Below, one piece after another: positions 1 to 12,030 of a DNA stretch of 58,650 nucleotides. Origin of the DNA: Pseudomonadota bacterium (GTDB lineage: Bacteria > Myxococcota_A > Polyangia > Haliangiales > Haliangiaceae); assembly GCA_023428295.1 (NCBI GenBank), contig JAEYYV010000323.1, forward strand, positions 1-58,650. Direction: 5' to 3'. The stretch's first letter is position 1. Every line of letters begins with the position of its first letter. The notes below the pieces were generated by a model that saw nothing but the letters and a program-made list of their open reading frames with translations, was not told the DNA's origin and searched no databases. A program made the translations under genes and the position numbers.

Positions 1-1948
<1,948 letters not shown>

Positions 1949-1949
<1 letters not shown>

Positions 1950-2404
1950 TGCGCGTCGCTCTCGCATCGGCTCTCGTGTTGTTCGCCGCCTGTGGAGCGA
2001 AGGACACGAAAGACGATTACATCCGCACGTCCAAGCAGGCCGAAGCGCGGGTCCGGCTGAAGTCGATCATTCGCGCCGCCGAAGTAGCCGTCGCCGATAC
2101 GGGCTCGCTCCCCGTGGGCTCTGTCGGTCCAACGCCCGCACAGCCGTGCTGCGCGTCGGCGGACAAGAAGTGCCCGGTGGATGGTGCGCAGTGGCGTGAT
2201 GAGGTCTGGGAACGTCTCCACGTCTACGAGGATTCGCCGCACTACTTCCAGTACTCGTACAAGAGCGACGGTAAGACGTTCACGGCGAGCGCGACCGGCG
2301 ACGTGATGTGCGAGGGGAAGCCGGTGACCTTCACGGTCAGCGGCTCCGTGGTCCCCGGCGGACTCGACGTGGACACGAGCCAGATCGACGTGACCCCCAA
2401 ATAG
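1949..2404 (+). CDS. Lipoprotein with type IV pilin-like globular domain
   Basis: 151 residues. ATG at 1949 shares its A with the aconitase stop; a GTG at 1946 is an in-frame alternative. The N-terminus is a short lipoprotein signal (hydrophobic run, then FAAC at residues 13-16), so export and lipidation are likely. The rest resembles the globular half of deltaproteobacterial type IV pilins: a helix of the ARVRLKSIIRAAEVAV kind, a WRDEVWERL segment, the aromatic HYFQYSY strand and FTASATGDV. The canonical pilin leader and long hydrophobic N-terminal helix are absent. That resemblance is from recall of the family pattern and is an inference. It may be a pilin-derived surface lipoprotein. Translationally coupled to aconitase, though a functional link is not evident. 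Confidence 0.72.
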
Positions 2405-2410
2405 GGTGGT

Positions 2411-3847
<1,437 letters not shown>

Positions 3848-3937
3848 GTGGTCGGCACCTATCTGGGACTGCGTGATGGCGGTTGCGTCCCAGTTCGAGA
3901 AATGTGCCGACGCAATCGCGCGAAACCGCGATCACGC

Positions 3938-3955
3938 GTGTCCGGAGTGTCCGGA
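3938..3955. repeat. Tandem direct repeat GTGTCCGGA x2
   Basis: GTGTCCGGA occurs twice head to tail (3938-3946 and 3947-3955). Weaker copies of the CCGGA core follow, including GCCGGACA near 3967-3974, which is nearly the inverted form. The site is about 90-110 bases upstream of the FHA-sigma54 regulator start. It could be an operator or an activator-binding enhancer; this is inference from repetition and position only. Confidence 0.4.
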
Positions 3956-4111
3956 GTGCAGTCCGAGCGCCGGACAGACTCTTGTCCCCAGCGCTCGCAC
4001 AGGTAGCGACTGCGAGCGGCGCTACGAATCGATTACAGGCGCTCGAGCGCTCCAATGTCGAGCGCCATCGCGTGCGGTGAAGAACGACACCGACCACGCG
4101 CCGAAACGAGA

Positions 4112-4135
4112 AGAGCCGGCCCGAAGGCCGGCTCT
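4112..4135 (-). terminator. Intrinsic terminator-like hairpin
   Basis: AGAGCCGGCC (4112-4121), loop CGAA, GGCCGGCTCT (4126-4135): a perfect 10-bp GC-rich stem. It lies about 30 bases beyond the stop of the Cys-rich lipoprotein gene, read on the minus strand. The sequence after it on that strand is only moderately T-rich (TCTCGTTT). Confidence 0.7.
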
Positions 4136-4163
4136 CTCATCGCAACTCGGAGGTTGCTACGAA

Positions 4164-5381
4164 TCAGAGGAACGAGTGGCGGACGATCTCCATCTCGACC
4201 TGCTTCGGAACGCGAACGTTACGAAGCTCCGGCGCCACGTTCGACTTCTTGCCCGACGACGTCAGCGTCGTCGGCGTGTTCGAACGCTTGAGGCAGCCCC
4301 AGAACGCCGCGTTGTCGAACATGTTCGCCGCGCCCGTCGGAACGAGCGTCGCGCAGTTCGGGTACGGCGTGTCCGGCATCATGTCGCCGTTCGAGTCGTA
4401 CTGGAAGTGCGCGATCGCCATGCACACGCCGAGCTTGTCCACGTAGTCGCGCTCGAACGCCGCCGGAAGCTCGCCCGTGGCCTCGTCCTCGAGGTACGGC
4501 CAGAGGAACTTGCACTGCGACGAGGCTTCCGAGCCCTTCTTCGTCGCGTCGCACGTCGCGTCGCCCGCAACGGCAGCGGCGGTCGTCGGCAGCTTGCCGA
4601 GAGCGTTCGCGTCGCCCTTCGCATTGCTTGCGGGCTGGGCGTTGCTGATCTCGAGCGCCGCGCAGAAGCCAGAGCACAGCGTCTTGCTCGAGCCCGTCAT
4701 TTCGAAGAACAGCGGGATGAAGCCAGGCGCGCAGCCGTTCAAGTACGGGTTACCCGCGTTGTTCGTGCGCGGCATCATGCGATCCGTCAGCGGCCACGTG
4801 GTCATGCCCGTCGGAGCGCACGAGTACTCGTCGTAGCCGTAGCAGCCAGAGCTCGGCATGGACGGGTTCGGCGAACCGCACTGCGCCTTGTTCGTGCCGA
4901 TCTTGAGATCCTGGGTCAGCGGATCGCAGCCCGGGTCGCAAACGCCCGCGACGGCCGTACCGCCCGACTCGAAGAAGTCAGCGTAACGCGTGCACGCGTG
5001 GTTCTCGTCGCAGACGGGCTGGCCGCCATTGACGTCACAGATCTGCTTGCACACGCCCGAGAGACAGACCGTGCCCTTGGCGCAGTCGTCGTAGCCCATC
5101 GGACCCGCAACCGGATCCGTGCAGGCCGCGCCGAGCTGGAGCGGCGTGCCACCGACGCCGCCTTCCGGCGCGCAACCGACGTGACCGATCGGCGGGTTGT
5201 CCTGGTCGCTGATCCAGGTGCACTTCTCACCGGCGGCGCAGCCCGACTGCGTGAGCGGGTTGCAAGCGCCAGTCATACCGCTATCGCCGCCAGCGGCGTC
5301 GATCAGGCTGACGGTGCTGTTACCACCGCCACCACATGCCGTGAGCCCGACGAACAGGGCTCCCAAAGCTAGCTTCTTCAT
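4164..5381 (-). CDS. Cys-rich secreted lipoprotein of unknown function
   Basis: 405 residues. The signal peptide ends in a lipobox (MKKLALGALFVGLTACGGGG), predicting a lipid-anchored surface protein. The mature part starts with a flexible Gly/Asp stretch and then has many paired cysteines in short modules (for example CNPLTQSGCAAGEKC and CLSGVCKQIC), typical of myxobacterial EGF-like or dickkopf-like lipoproteins; disulphides are likely. No enzymatic motif is recognised. The start is well supported by an AAGGAG Shine-Dalgarno sequence seven bases upstream. It is a single-gene unit with a strong terminator hairpin, in a comparatively AT-rich setting. Its function is unknown to me. Confidence 0.85.
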   Translation of the reverse strand: MKKLALGALFVGLTACGGGGNSTVSLIDAAGGDSGMTGACNPLTQSGCAAGEKCTWISDQDNPPIGHVGCAPEGGVGGTPLQLGAACTDPVAGPMGYDDCAKGTVCLSGVCKQICDVNGGQPVCDENHACTRYADFFESGGTAVAGVCDPGCDPLTQDLKIGTNKAQCGSPNPSMPSSGCYGYDEYSCAPTGMTTWPLTDRMMPRTNNAGNPYLNGCAPGFIPLFFEMTGSSKTLCSGFCAALEISNAQPASNAKGDANALGKLPTTAAAVAGDATCDATKKGSEASSQCKFLWPYLEDEATGELPAAFERDYVDKLGVCMAIAHFQYDSNGDMMPDTPYPNCATLVPTGAANMFDNAAFWGCLKRSNTPTTLTSSGKKSNVAPELRNVRVPKQVEMEIVRHSFL

Positions 5382-5389
5382 CTCTCAGA

Positions 5390-5395
5390 CTCCTT
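5390..5395 (-). promoter_or_regulatory. Strong Shine-Dalgarno of the 405-aa lipoprotein
   Basis: Minus-strand AAGGAG, eight bases before the ATG at 5381. It is one of the few near-consensus ribosome sites in the window and fixes this start. It suggests relatively high expression. Confidence 0.7.
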
Positions 5396-5641
5396 GGAAG
5401 TTCTTGCCGTCATGGGAATGCCCCAATAACCACGGCTGTTGCCAAATCGCTGCGGGACCCTACTGATTGTGCTCCCGAGGGTCAAGCCTATTTCGTGGGT
5501 TGATCCCGGCTGCAGCATCGAGCGTGAAAACAGTAAATCCTCGTCGAGAAACGCCGACGATGATGAATGTCACGCGGGGCTCGAAGGGCACCTAACACTC
5601 GCTATGTGGCGGTGAGACGTGCGGTCGCGCGAGGTGGTGCA

Positions 5642-5658
5642 CACGGGTGGCACCCGTG
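5642..5658 (-). terminator. Possible hairpin after the TPR protein gene
   Basis: CACGGGT (5642-5648), loop GGC, ACCCGTG (5652-5658): a 7-bp stem about 80 bases past the stop of the minus-strand TPR gene. There is no T-run, so a terminator role is uncertain. Confidence 0.3.
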
Positions 5659-5739
5659 CGATCGCCGAACGAGATTTCGCCTAGATCGACATCGATTGCG
5701 CGACTCGCGCACGTTTCGTCCACCGGATGAACGAGAAGA

Positions 5740-6597
5740 TCATGGAGAAACGGTCACCGATCCCGGTGGGAGCGAACCGTTGTCAGGGCCGCCGCTCGTG
5801 GCGACCACGAGCCCGGTGACGCCCGCGGCGACGACGGCGACACCCGCGACGACGTACCAGCGCGAGTACCACGCGCGCTTGGGCGTTGCATCGATGCCGC
5901 CAGCGGACAGCGCGATGTCGAGGGGCGAATCGGGTGCGGCGATGCGGGCGATGGCGGCGCCGCCCGCGTCGCGCGCTTCGACGTAGTACTCGAGGACGTA
6001 CGGCTTGTGCGCAGGCTCGGGTGTGATGCGCGCACGCCAGCGCGCGTCGCCGCGAGGAAGCGCGGGCGTGACCTTGTACGCGAGCTCGCCGCGATGGCGC
6101 GTGGCGACGACGAGCTCGAACACGCGCTCGCCGCCGCGCGTGGCGCGCGCTTCGATCTCGAGCGAGCGCCCCGCCGTGCCGGCCGTGGGAGCGGCGTGCT
6201 CGAGATCCGCGTCGGCGTCCGCGTAGCCCGGGATGATCTGGCGCTTCAGCTCCTCGAAGAACGCGCGGATCTTGGGCGAGCCGCTCGGGTCGCGGAGCTG
6301 ATACCCGGGATCGATATCGAGGATGCGCTCGAACGTGGCGCGCGCGGCGCCGCGATCGTTGCGAATGAACTGCGAGAGGGCGATGAGCTCGAGCGCGCGA
6401 AGGCGTTGTGCGCGCGTGGCGCGTGCATCGCGCGTGACCGGCGTGAGCGTCTGGATCGCGGCGGCGTACTCGGCGTCGTCGTAGAGCTTCTGCCCGCGAG
6501 AGAGGTACGTCTCGATGGCTTGCGGACCGACGGGCTCGCGCGCGTGCGCGCTGCCGCCGACGAGGAGGAGCACGAGGAGGATCAGCGCGCGAGCCAT
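5740..6597 (-). CDS. Secreted TPR protein with C-terminal membrane segment
   Basis: 285 residues from the ATG at 6597. Signal peptide MARALILLVLLLVGGSAHA, then a TPR-like helical region (about 25-115) with the pattern YLSRGQKLYDDAEYAAAIQTL and FERILDIDPGY. A beta-rich domain (about 145-245) follows, and a single hydrophobic segment near 247-270 (YVVAGVAVVAAGVTGLVVAT) ends in a short Ser/Pro tail. The architecture is common in myxobacterial envelope proteins of unknown role. The start overlaps the end of the FG-GAP gene by 16 bases in another frame (the same bases encode VWLAR-stop and MARAL), implying translational coupling and perhaps a joint envelope function. Confidence 0.8.
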   Translation of the reverse strand: MARALILLVLLLVGGSAHAREPVGPQAIETYLSRGQKLYDDAEYAAAIQTLTPVTRDARATRAQRLRALELIALSQFIRNDRGAARATFERILDIDPGYQLRDPSGSPKIRAFFEELKRQIIPGYADADADLEHAAPTAGTAGRSLEIEARATRGGERVFELVVATRHRGELAYKVTPALPRGDARWRARITPEPAHKPYVLEYYVEARDAGGAAIARIAAPDSPLDIALSAGGIDATPKRAWYSRWYVVAGVAVVAAGVTGLVVATSGGPDNGSLPPGSVTVSP

Positions 6598-7928
6598 ACA
6601 ACTCCGTCGGGGGTGGCGAGGATCGCGTCGAGATCGCCGTCGTCGTCGATGTCGGCGTAGATCGCGTCGCTGGCGGGCGGTGCGTCCGCATCGGTGACCA
6701 GCTCGCCGGTCGGCGTGCCACGAAGGACGATGCTCGTCTCGCTCGCGAGGATCGCGTCGGGCTCGCACCCCGGATCCCAACCGCCAAACGCGATGGCGGC
6801 GGCGGACGGCGTGGGCTGCGGAAGACGCACGAACGTCTGATCTTCGAGGCGTCCGTCACGGTTCACGTAGAGACGCAGCGGTCCTCCGCGCACCGCGACG
6901 GCGAGATCGGGATCGAAGTCGCCGTCGGCGTCGACGAGCGACACGCTCGCCACGTCGAGCGGCACCGCGGGCACGACCGCGTCGGATGGGCGAAACGTTC
7001 CCGTGCCGTCTGGATCACCGAGCCACGCCACCAGCGGCTGCCCGCGTTGGCCGACGACGAGATCGGTGTTGCCATCACCATCGAGATCGCCGAGTGCGAG
7101 CGCGACGATGTCGGTGGCGCGACCGCTCGACGAGAGCCGCGCGTCGGCGTGCGTGAAGCCGCCCGCGCCGTCGTTGAGGTAGAGCGCGAGTGTGGAGCCG
7201 CCGCCCGCGACGAGATCGAGATCGCCATCGCGATCGACATCGGCCGCCGCGACAGCGTCGATCGCGAGCGTGCCGAGCCGGCCGGCCTCGACGAGCTCCG
7301 CGCCGTCGCGCCGCCAGACGATGGGCGCCCCACCTTCGATCACGAGGACGATGTCGTCGTCGCAGTCGCGATCGAGATCCGCGGCGATCACCGCGCGCAC
7401 GATGCCGGGCGGGAACGGCGCCTCCCTGACGGTGAGCGAGGAGCCGCGCGCATCGATGATCTGCACGAGCGCGCCCGCAGCGACGACGATCGTACCGCCC
7501 TGCCCTTGCGACGCCGCGAGCTTCGCGTCGACCGGACCGACGGGCTCGCCGATCATCGACGGCGTGCCGCTCGGCCCGCGCTCGCAGCGATCGAGCGAGA
7601 GCGTGACGTCATCGCCAAAATCGATCCGTCGCGCCGCGCGCGCCACGGGGACGCCGCCGCGATCGCCGCGGACCCACGCCCATGCTTCGTCGGCGGAGCC
7701 TGGCTCCACGCGCAGCGTTTGCGGCAGCGACGCGAGATCACCTTCGAGCCGATACGGCGCGCCGAACTGACCACCACGCGCGTTCGTGTCCGCGATCCCG
7801 ACGCAGAGCGCGTCGATCGCCGTCGGCACTGGACGATCGCCCGCGATCTCGAGCGTGATCGGCCCCGAGCACGCCGTCGGCAACGCACACACGAGTGCGC
7901 GTAGGACGAGGGTGCCGCGAGTGATCAC
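6582..7928 (-). CDS. FG-GAP/VCBS repeat lipoprotein
   Basis: About 448 residues from the GTG at 7928; a GTG at 7946 is equally open. Short lipoprotein signal ending PTAC. The body carries repeated Ca-binding FG-GAP/VCBS motifs of the DxDxDGxxDL type: DLDRDCDDDIVLV, DVDRDGDLDLVAG, DLDGDGNTDLVVG, DADGDFDPDLAVA and DIDDDGDLDAILA, consistent with a seven-bladed propeller at the cell surface. The family acts in adhesion or ligand binding; the ligand here is unknown. It lies in a minus-strand run with the amidase upstream (42 bases) and the TPR protein downstream (overlapping). Confidence 0.87.
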   Translation of the reverse strand: MITRGTLVLRALVCALPTACSGPITLEIAGDRPVPTAIDALCVGIADTNARGGQFGAPYRLEGDLASLPQTLRVEPGSADEAWAWVRGDRGGVPVARAARRIDFGDDVTLSLDRCERGPSGTPSMIGEPVGPVDAKLAASQGQGGTIVVAAGALVQIIDARGSSLTVREAPFPPGIVRAVIAADLDRDCDDDIVLVIEGGAPIVWRRDGAELVEAGRLGTLAIDAVAAADVDRDGDLDLVAGGGSTLALYLNDGAGGFTHADARLSSSGRATDIVALALGDLDGDGNTDLVVGQRGQPLVAWLGDPDGTGTFRPSDAVVPAVPLDVASVSLVDADGDFDPDLAVAVRGGPLRLYVNRDGRLEDQTFVRLPQPTPSAAAIAFGGWDPGCEPDAILASETSIVLRGTPTGELVTDADAPPASDAIYADIDDDGDLDAILATPDGVVWLAR

Positions 7929-7970
7929 GCGCGCACCATCGCACACGGCCCGCCCGGCGAGCCAGCGCGA

Positions 7971-9470
7971 CTAGCGGCGACGGCGACGGCGCAGCAGCGG
8001 CGTGAATGCGAACGCGAGCAGCCACGAACCGGACCCGCTCGCCGAACAGCCGGAGTCCGACGACGACGGTGCCGGCACGACGGTCAAGACGACGTGCATC
8101 TCGGGGCCGAACCACGTCATGTTGTCCTGTACGAGCTGGAAGCCCTCGTCGAACATCGTCGGCTCGCGGACGTCGGGCGCGAGCACCTCGAACGTGAAGG
8201 TGCCCACGTCGCCCGGCTCGACGCGCGCGTCGGTGCCGGTGGCGCGCGTGGGATCGAGCCAGTCGCCGTCGACGAAGAAGTCGCTCGGGCGGTCCTGCGG
8301 CGCGGCGGTGCCGAGGCGCGTGAGATCGAGATCCCACGCAGACGTCCCCTTGTTGGTCACGCGGATCGTGACGGTGCCGGTCTCGCCCGAGGTGAGCGAC
8401 TCCGGCGCCTCGATCGTCACGTCTTGCGCGTCGAGCATCGGCGCGCCGCCGGTGGTGATGAGATCCATGTAGTGCTCCCAGTTCCACCCGGGGCCTGGAT
8501 CCGTGTGCGTCGAGCAGTCGTCGGCTTCGCCGTGACCGAGGATGTTGGCGCGCGTCTTCTCGAGGCCGTACTTGTCGGCGAGGTAGGCGACGAGCTTGGC
8601 GCTCGACGCGTACATCGCCTCGGTGAACCAGCGCTCGGGCGCGTCCATGTAGCCTTCGTGCTCGATGCCGATCGTGTTGGTGTTGTTACAGGCGTCGTGC
8701 CACGCGACGTCCTTCTCCTTCACCATCTGCGTGACTTCGCCGTCGCTGGATCGGATCACGTAGTGCGCGCTGACTCGCGCGGTGGGATCCTTGAACCAGT
8801 TGATGCAGGACGTGTAGCTGCCCTCGACATCGTGGATGACGATCTGCTTGATCGTGGTGCGATTGCCGGCGGCGAAGTTGCCGCTGTACGCCGCGACCCA
8901 CAGCGCGGGCTCGTAGTCGGCGTCGCCGAGGTGCTGCGTCACCGTCGAGAACGAATCGCGAAGGCGCGGATGCGCTGCGATGGTGATGCGCTGGCCGGCG
9001 TCGTCGACGCTGTCGACGCCGTGCGCGAGGACCTTGGTGATCGCGGAGCGCATGTGCGGCTCGAACGTGGCGAGCATGTCGTCGAGCGTGGCGGCGGTGC
9101 CGAGGTGCGAGCGCACGAGCGCGGCGGCTGCGCGCAGCGATGCTTCGGGATCGGAGAGCGCCGCCTCGTCGGTGACGCCGGCGAGACGAGCGCCCGCGCG
9201 AAGATCGTCGAGCGACATGCCGAGCAGGCCCCGCGTGGTCATCCCGTGCTCGTCTGCATTCACGAACGAGAAGCGCGTCTGCACGTACGACATCGCGGCG
9301 AGCAGCTCGGACGGCAGGTTCGCATCGGCACCGACGCGGTCGAACAGATCGACGAGCGGCGACGTTCCACCGACGGAGATCGTGGGCTCTTGGGGCTGCG
9401 AGCTTTGAATGCACGCGGCGAGCAACGATGCCGCGGCACCGAGCAGGAACACCCGATTCATGCGGCGCAT
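7971..9470 (-). CDS. N-acetylmuramoyl-L-alanine amidase lipoprotein with C-terminal anchor
   Basis: About 499 residues; ATG at 9470 or 9461. It cleaves the muramyl-peptide bond of peptidoglycan. In order: lipoprotein signal (LLAAC); a lytic-transglycosylase-like helical domain (LPSELLAAMSYVQTRFSF) in which the usual catalytic Glu of the ES motif is absent; an Amidase_2/PGRP zinc amidase domain (IVIHDVEGSY, SAHYVI, WHDACNNTNTIGIEHEG, and a final His in STHTDPGPGW); an NBR1-like Ig domain (VTIEAPESLTSGETGTVTI); and a tail with Gly-Cys, a hydrophobic run and poly-Arg, which is the MYXO-CTERM sorting pattern. Having both a lipobox and a MYXO-CTERM tail is unusual. Probably a cell-envelope or predatory lysis enzyme. 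Confidence 0.9.
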   Translation of the reverse strand: MRRMNRVFLLGAAASLLAACIQSSQPQEPTISVGGTSPLVDLFDRVGADANLPSELLAAMSYVQTRFSFVNADEHGMTTRGLLGMSLDDLRAGARLAGVTDEAALSDPEASLRAAAALVRSHLGTAATLDDMLATFEPHMRSAITKVLAHGVDSVDDAGQRITIAAHPRLRDSFSTVTQHLGDADYEPALWVAAYSGNFAAGNRTTIKQIVIHDVEGSYTSCINWFKDPTARVSAHYVIRSSDGEVTQMVKEKDVAWHDACNNTNTIGIEHEGYMDAPERWFTEAMYASSAKLVAYLADKYGLEKTRANILGHGEADDCSTHTDPGPGWNWEHYMDLITTGGAPMLDAQDVTIEAPESLTSGETGTVTIRVTNKGTSAWDLDLTRLGTAAPQDRPSDFFVDGDWLDPTRATGTDARVEPGDVGTFTFEVLAPDVREPTMFDEGFQLVQDNMTWFGPEMHVVLTVVPAPSSSDSGCSASGSGSWLLAFAFTPLLRRRRRR

Positions 9471-9570
9471 CCTACGAGGAAACCCGAGCGAAAACATCGA
9501 CAAGATCGGCCAACACAATGCACGCGATTGCAACCTCCTGTGTGCACCGGTTCGCGGTTAGGATGAGCGC

Positions 9571-12030
9571 GTGACCTCGTCCGCTGTTGGCGGGATCCGC
9601 TTTGGCCAATACACGCTGCTGCGGCGCATCGCGCGCGGCGGCATGGCCGAGGTGTTTCTCGCGCAGCAGAAAGGGCTCGAAGGGTTCGATCGCCGCGTCG
9701 CGGTGAAGCGGATCCTGCCGCACCTCGCCGACGCGCCCGACTTCGTGAAGATGTTCCTCGGCGAGGCCAAGCTCGCCGCGCAGCTGACGCACCCGAACGT
9801 CGTGCACATCTACGACTTCGGAAAGCACGACGGCGACTACTTCATCGCGATGGAGTACGTCGACGGCGTTCACGCGGGACAGCTGTTCAAGTACATCGCG
9901 GAGACCGAGAAGATGTCGCCCGCGCTGGTCGCGCGACTCGGCGCGGATGCGGCCGCGGCGCTGCACTACGCGCACGAGCTACGCGGCACGGATGGCAAGC
10001 CGATCGGGCTCGTGCACCGCGACGTGTCGCCGGCGAACTTGATGGTGTCGTTCGACGGCGTGGTGAAGCTCTGCGATTTCGGAATCGCGAAGGCGGCGGC
10101 GCTCGGCGAGCAGCTCACGAACCCGGGCCAGGTGAAGGGCAAGTACGCCTATATGTCGCCCGAGCAAACGATCGCCTCGCCGCTCGACGGACGCAGCGAC
10201 GTGTTCTCGCTCGCGATCGTGTTGTGGGAGCTGCTCGCAGGCAAGACGATCGTGGGCCGTGGCGATGCGGTCGAAGCGATGCGCGCGATCCGCGATGGCA
10301 AGCTGCCGTCGATCACGAGCGCAGCGCCGACCACGCCGCCCGCGCTCGCCAAGGCGCTCGGCTGGGCGATGGCGACGCGCCGCGAGAATCGCGCGACCGC
10401 GATGGACTTCGCGCAGGCGCTCGAGGCGTACATCAAGTCGTCGCCGGAGATCGCGACGTCGATGCAGCTCGCGGGTTGGATCCGGCAGCGCTTCCCGCGC
10501 GATCACGGCACGACGGGACAGCACGCGGCGATTCCCGGTGTCTCGATCGGAACGCGTGCGGTGCCGGGCACCATCGCGGGAGAGACGCCGCGCGAGTCCG
10601 GAACCGCGATCGTCGATGGAACCGCGGCAGCGCCCGACACACCGCCACCGATGCTCATCGCGGCGTCGCGACTCGGCGGTGACGACCTCCTCGAGTCCGC
10701 CGAGACAATCGCGATCACGGAGCACGAAGACAAGGCGACGCTGATCTCGGATGGCACCGAGGAGCGAAACGCCGAGAGCCTCATCGTCGAGCCGAAGAGT
10801 CACCCTCGCCTGCAAGCGCGCGAGGCGCCGGTGCGCCGCACGCCGACCAATCTCGCCGGTCGCAACACGCCCGAACCGGCGCGTCCGGGAATGGTCGTCG
10901 ATTCCTCGCGCATGCGAGCGCCGAGCGTGGCGCCGCGCGCACCGAGAGCGCTGCCGGATCCTCATCGGCCGCGCACGCCGACGCCTGGCTCGACGGGAGA
11001 AGCGACGCTGATCAAGCCGCAGTCGTTCGAGCCGGGCGACGAGATGACCGTGGCGCACGAACCGCGGCGCGGAAGTCCGTCGAGCGAGATGACGGCGATG
11101 TCGACGCCGATGCCGGCGCAGACCACGACGGATCGCGAGCGCGATGCAGCGACGCGCAACTCGCTGCGCGCGCCGACGGGCATGGACGTCGACACCGCGC
11201 GGGGCGCACTCTCCGCGGTCACCGACACGCATCGCAACGCGACGCCGCTCCCTGCGCCGACGAGCGAGCGCGCGCCGCATACACCGCCGTGGCCGATGCG
11301 CCAGCGCAACATGACGGTGATCGCCTCGCTCGCGGGAATCGCGGTGATGTCGTTCATCATCGCGTTCGCCGCAAAGTCCTGCGGCAGCAGCGCGCCCGCG
11401 AAGATCGATGCCGCGGTAGTAGGGCGCGCGGATGCGATCGCGATCGACGCCATCGCGGACGACGCGAGGCGTGTCGACGCGGCCGCGGTGCTCGATCCGA
11501 TGCACATCGAGCTCGAGCCGCACCTGCCCGACGCGGGCGTTCCCGATGATGCGCGCGAGCCGACCGTGCGCGCCGATGCGGGGGCACCGCCGACCAGCGT
11601 GCTCGAGGTGCGCACGCAACCGACGGGCGGCGTGGTGAGCGTGAAGGGCATCGAGGAGGTGCGCATCGATCCGGCGCGCTTCGCACTCGAGCCGGGGCAC
11701 TACGAGATCAGCGCGGAGTTTCCCGGCTACGTGACCGAGAAGCGCGAGGTCGTGATGGAGCGCGGCCTCGACGTGGTGCACGAGATCGCGTTCACCAACA
11801 AGAAGGCCGGCAAGCAACCGCCGCTGACGGGCAAGCTCACCGCGCGCACGGTGCCGTACAGCGCCGTGTACATGAACGGAAAGCTGCTCGGCGAGACGCC
11901 GTTCGCGGAGCGCGCGCTGCCAGTCGGCAACTACACGCTGACGTTCAAGAACCCGGACAAGGGGACCGTGACGAGGAAAGTGAAGATCACGGCGAACAAG
12001 ACGACCAAGGTGAACTTCACGTTCCCGTGA
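9571..12030 (+). CDS. Transmembrane Ser/Thr protein kinase with PEGA domains
   Basis: 819 residues, GTG start with AGGA eight bases upstream. Cytoplasmic Hanks-type kinase domain at about 14-285: glycine loop IARGGMAEV, Lys46, HRD at 149-151, DFG at 169-171, and YMSPEQ in the activation segment, so all catalytic residues are present. A long low-complexity Pro/Thr/Ala linker follows, then one membrane segment (about 583-603), an Asp-Ala-rich external stretch, and two PEGA-like beta domains (about 670-750 and 755-819) that would sit outside the membrane and may sense surface polysaccharide or peptidoglycan. Stands alone and is divergent from the amidase gene. Substrates are unknown; FHA proteins such as the regulator at 2411-3847 are plausible readers of its output. 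Confidence 0.95.
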   Translation: MTSSAVGGIRFGQYTLLRRIARGGMAEVFLAQQKGLEGFDRRVAVKRILPHLADAPDFVKMFLGEAKLAAQLTHPNVVHIYDFGKHDGDYFIAMEYVDGVHAGQLFKYIAETEKMSPALVARLGADAAAALHYAHELRGTDGKPIGLVHRDVSPANLMVSFDGVVKLCDFGIAKAAALGEQLTNPGQVKGKYAYMSPEQTIASPLDGRSDVFSLAIVLWELLAGKTIVGRGDAVEAMRAIRDGKLPSITSAAPTTPPALAKALGWAMATRRENRATAMDFAQALEAYIKSSPEIATSMQLAGWIRQRFPRDHGTTGQHAAIPGVSIGTRAVPGTIAGETPRESGTAIVDGTAAAPDTPPPMLIAASRLGGDDLLESAETIAITEHEDKATLISDGTEERNAESLIVEPKSHPRLQAREAPVRRTPTNLAGRNTPEPARPGMVVDSSRMRAPSVAPRAPRALPDPHRPRTPTPGSTGEATLIKPQSFEPGDEMTVAHEPRRGSPSSEMTAMSTPMPAQTTTDRERDAATRNSLRAPTGMDVDTARGALSAVTDTHRNATPLPAPTSERAPHTPPWPMRQRNMTVIASLAGIAVMSFIIAFAAKSCGSSAPAKIDAAVVGRADAIAIDAIADDARRVDAAAVLDPMHIELEPHLPDAGVPDDAREPTVRADAGAPPTSVLEVRTQPTGGVVSVKGIEEVRIDPARFALEPGHYEISAEFPGYVTEKREVVMERGLDVVHEIAFTNKKAGKQPPLTGKLTARTVPYSAVYMNGKLLGETPFAERALPVGNYTLTFKNPDKGTVTRKVKITANKTTKVNFTFP

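Larger units (their letters stand above)
3848..4163. other. Intergenic region upstream of the FHA-sigma54 regulator
   Basis: 316 bases without a convincing gene. It holds the promoter side of the FHA regulator, a pair of 9-base direct repeats (3938-3955) and, at 4112-4135, a strong hairpin serving the lipoprotein gene that ends at 4164. I found no clear -24/-12 or -35/-10 promoter. Short open frames here have no recognisable product or ribosome-binding site. Confidence 0.6.
5382..5739. other. Non-coding region with promoter of the lipoprotein gene
   Basis: About 360 bases with no supportable gene. The half near 5396-5560 is less GC-rich than its surroundings and must hold the lipoprotein promoter. 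A TTGGCA with poor -10 candidates is visible on the minus strand, but I cannot assign a promoter. A short hairpin lies at 5642-5658. Confidence 0.55.

Noticed and set aside
3848..3940. sigma54 promoter before the FHA regulator
   Set aside because: No GG-N10-GC pair of acceptable quality on the minus strand.
9979..11817. A 612-codon open frame opposite the PEGA kinase
   Set aside because: Composition is Arg/Asp-dominated, and the kinase frame contains all Hanks motifs.
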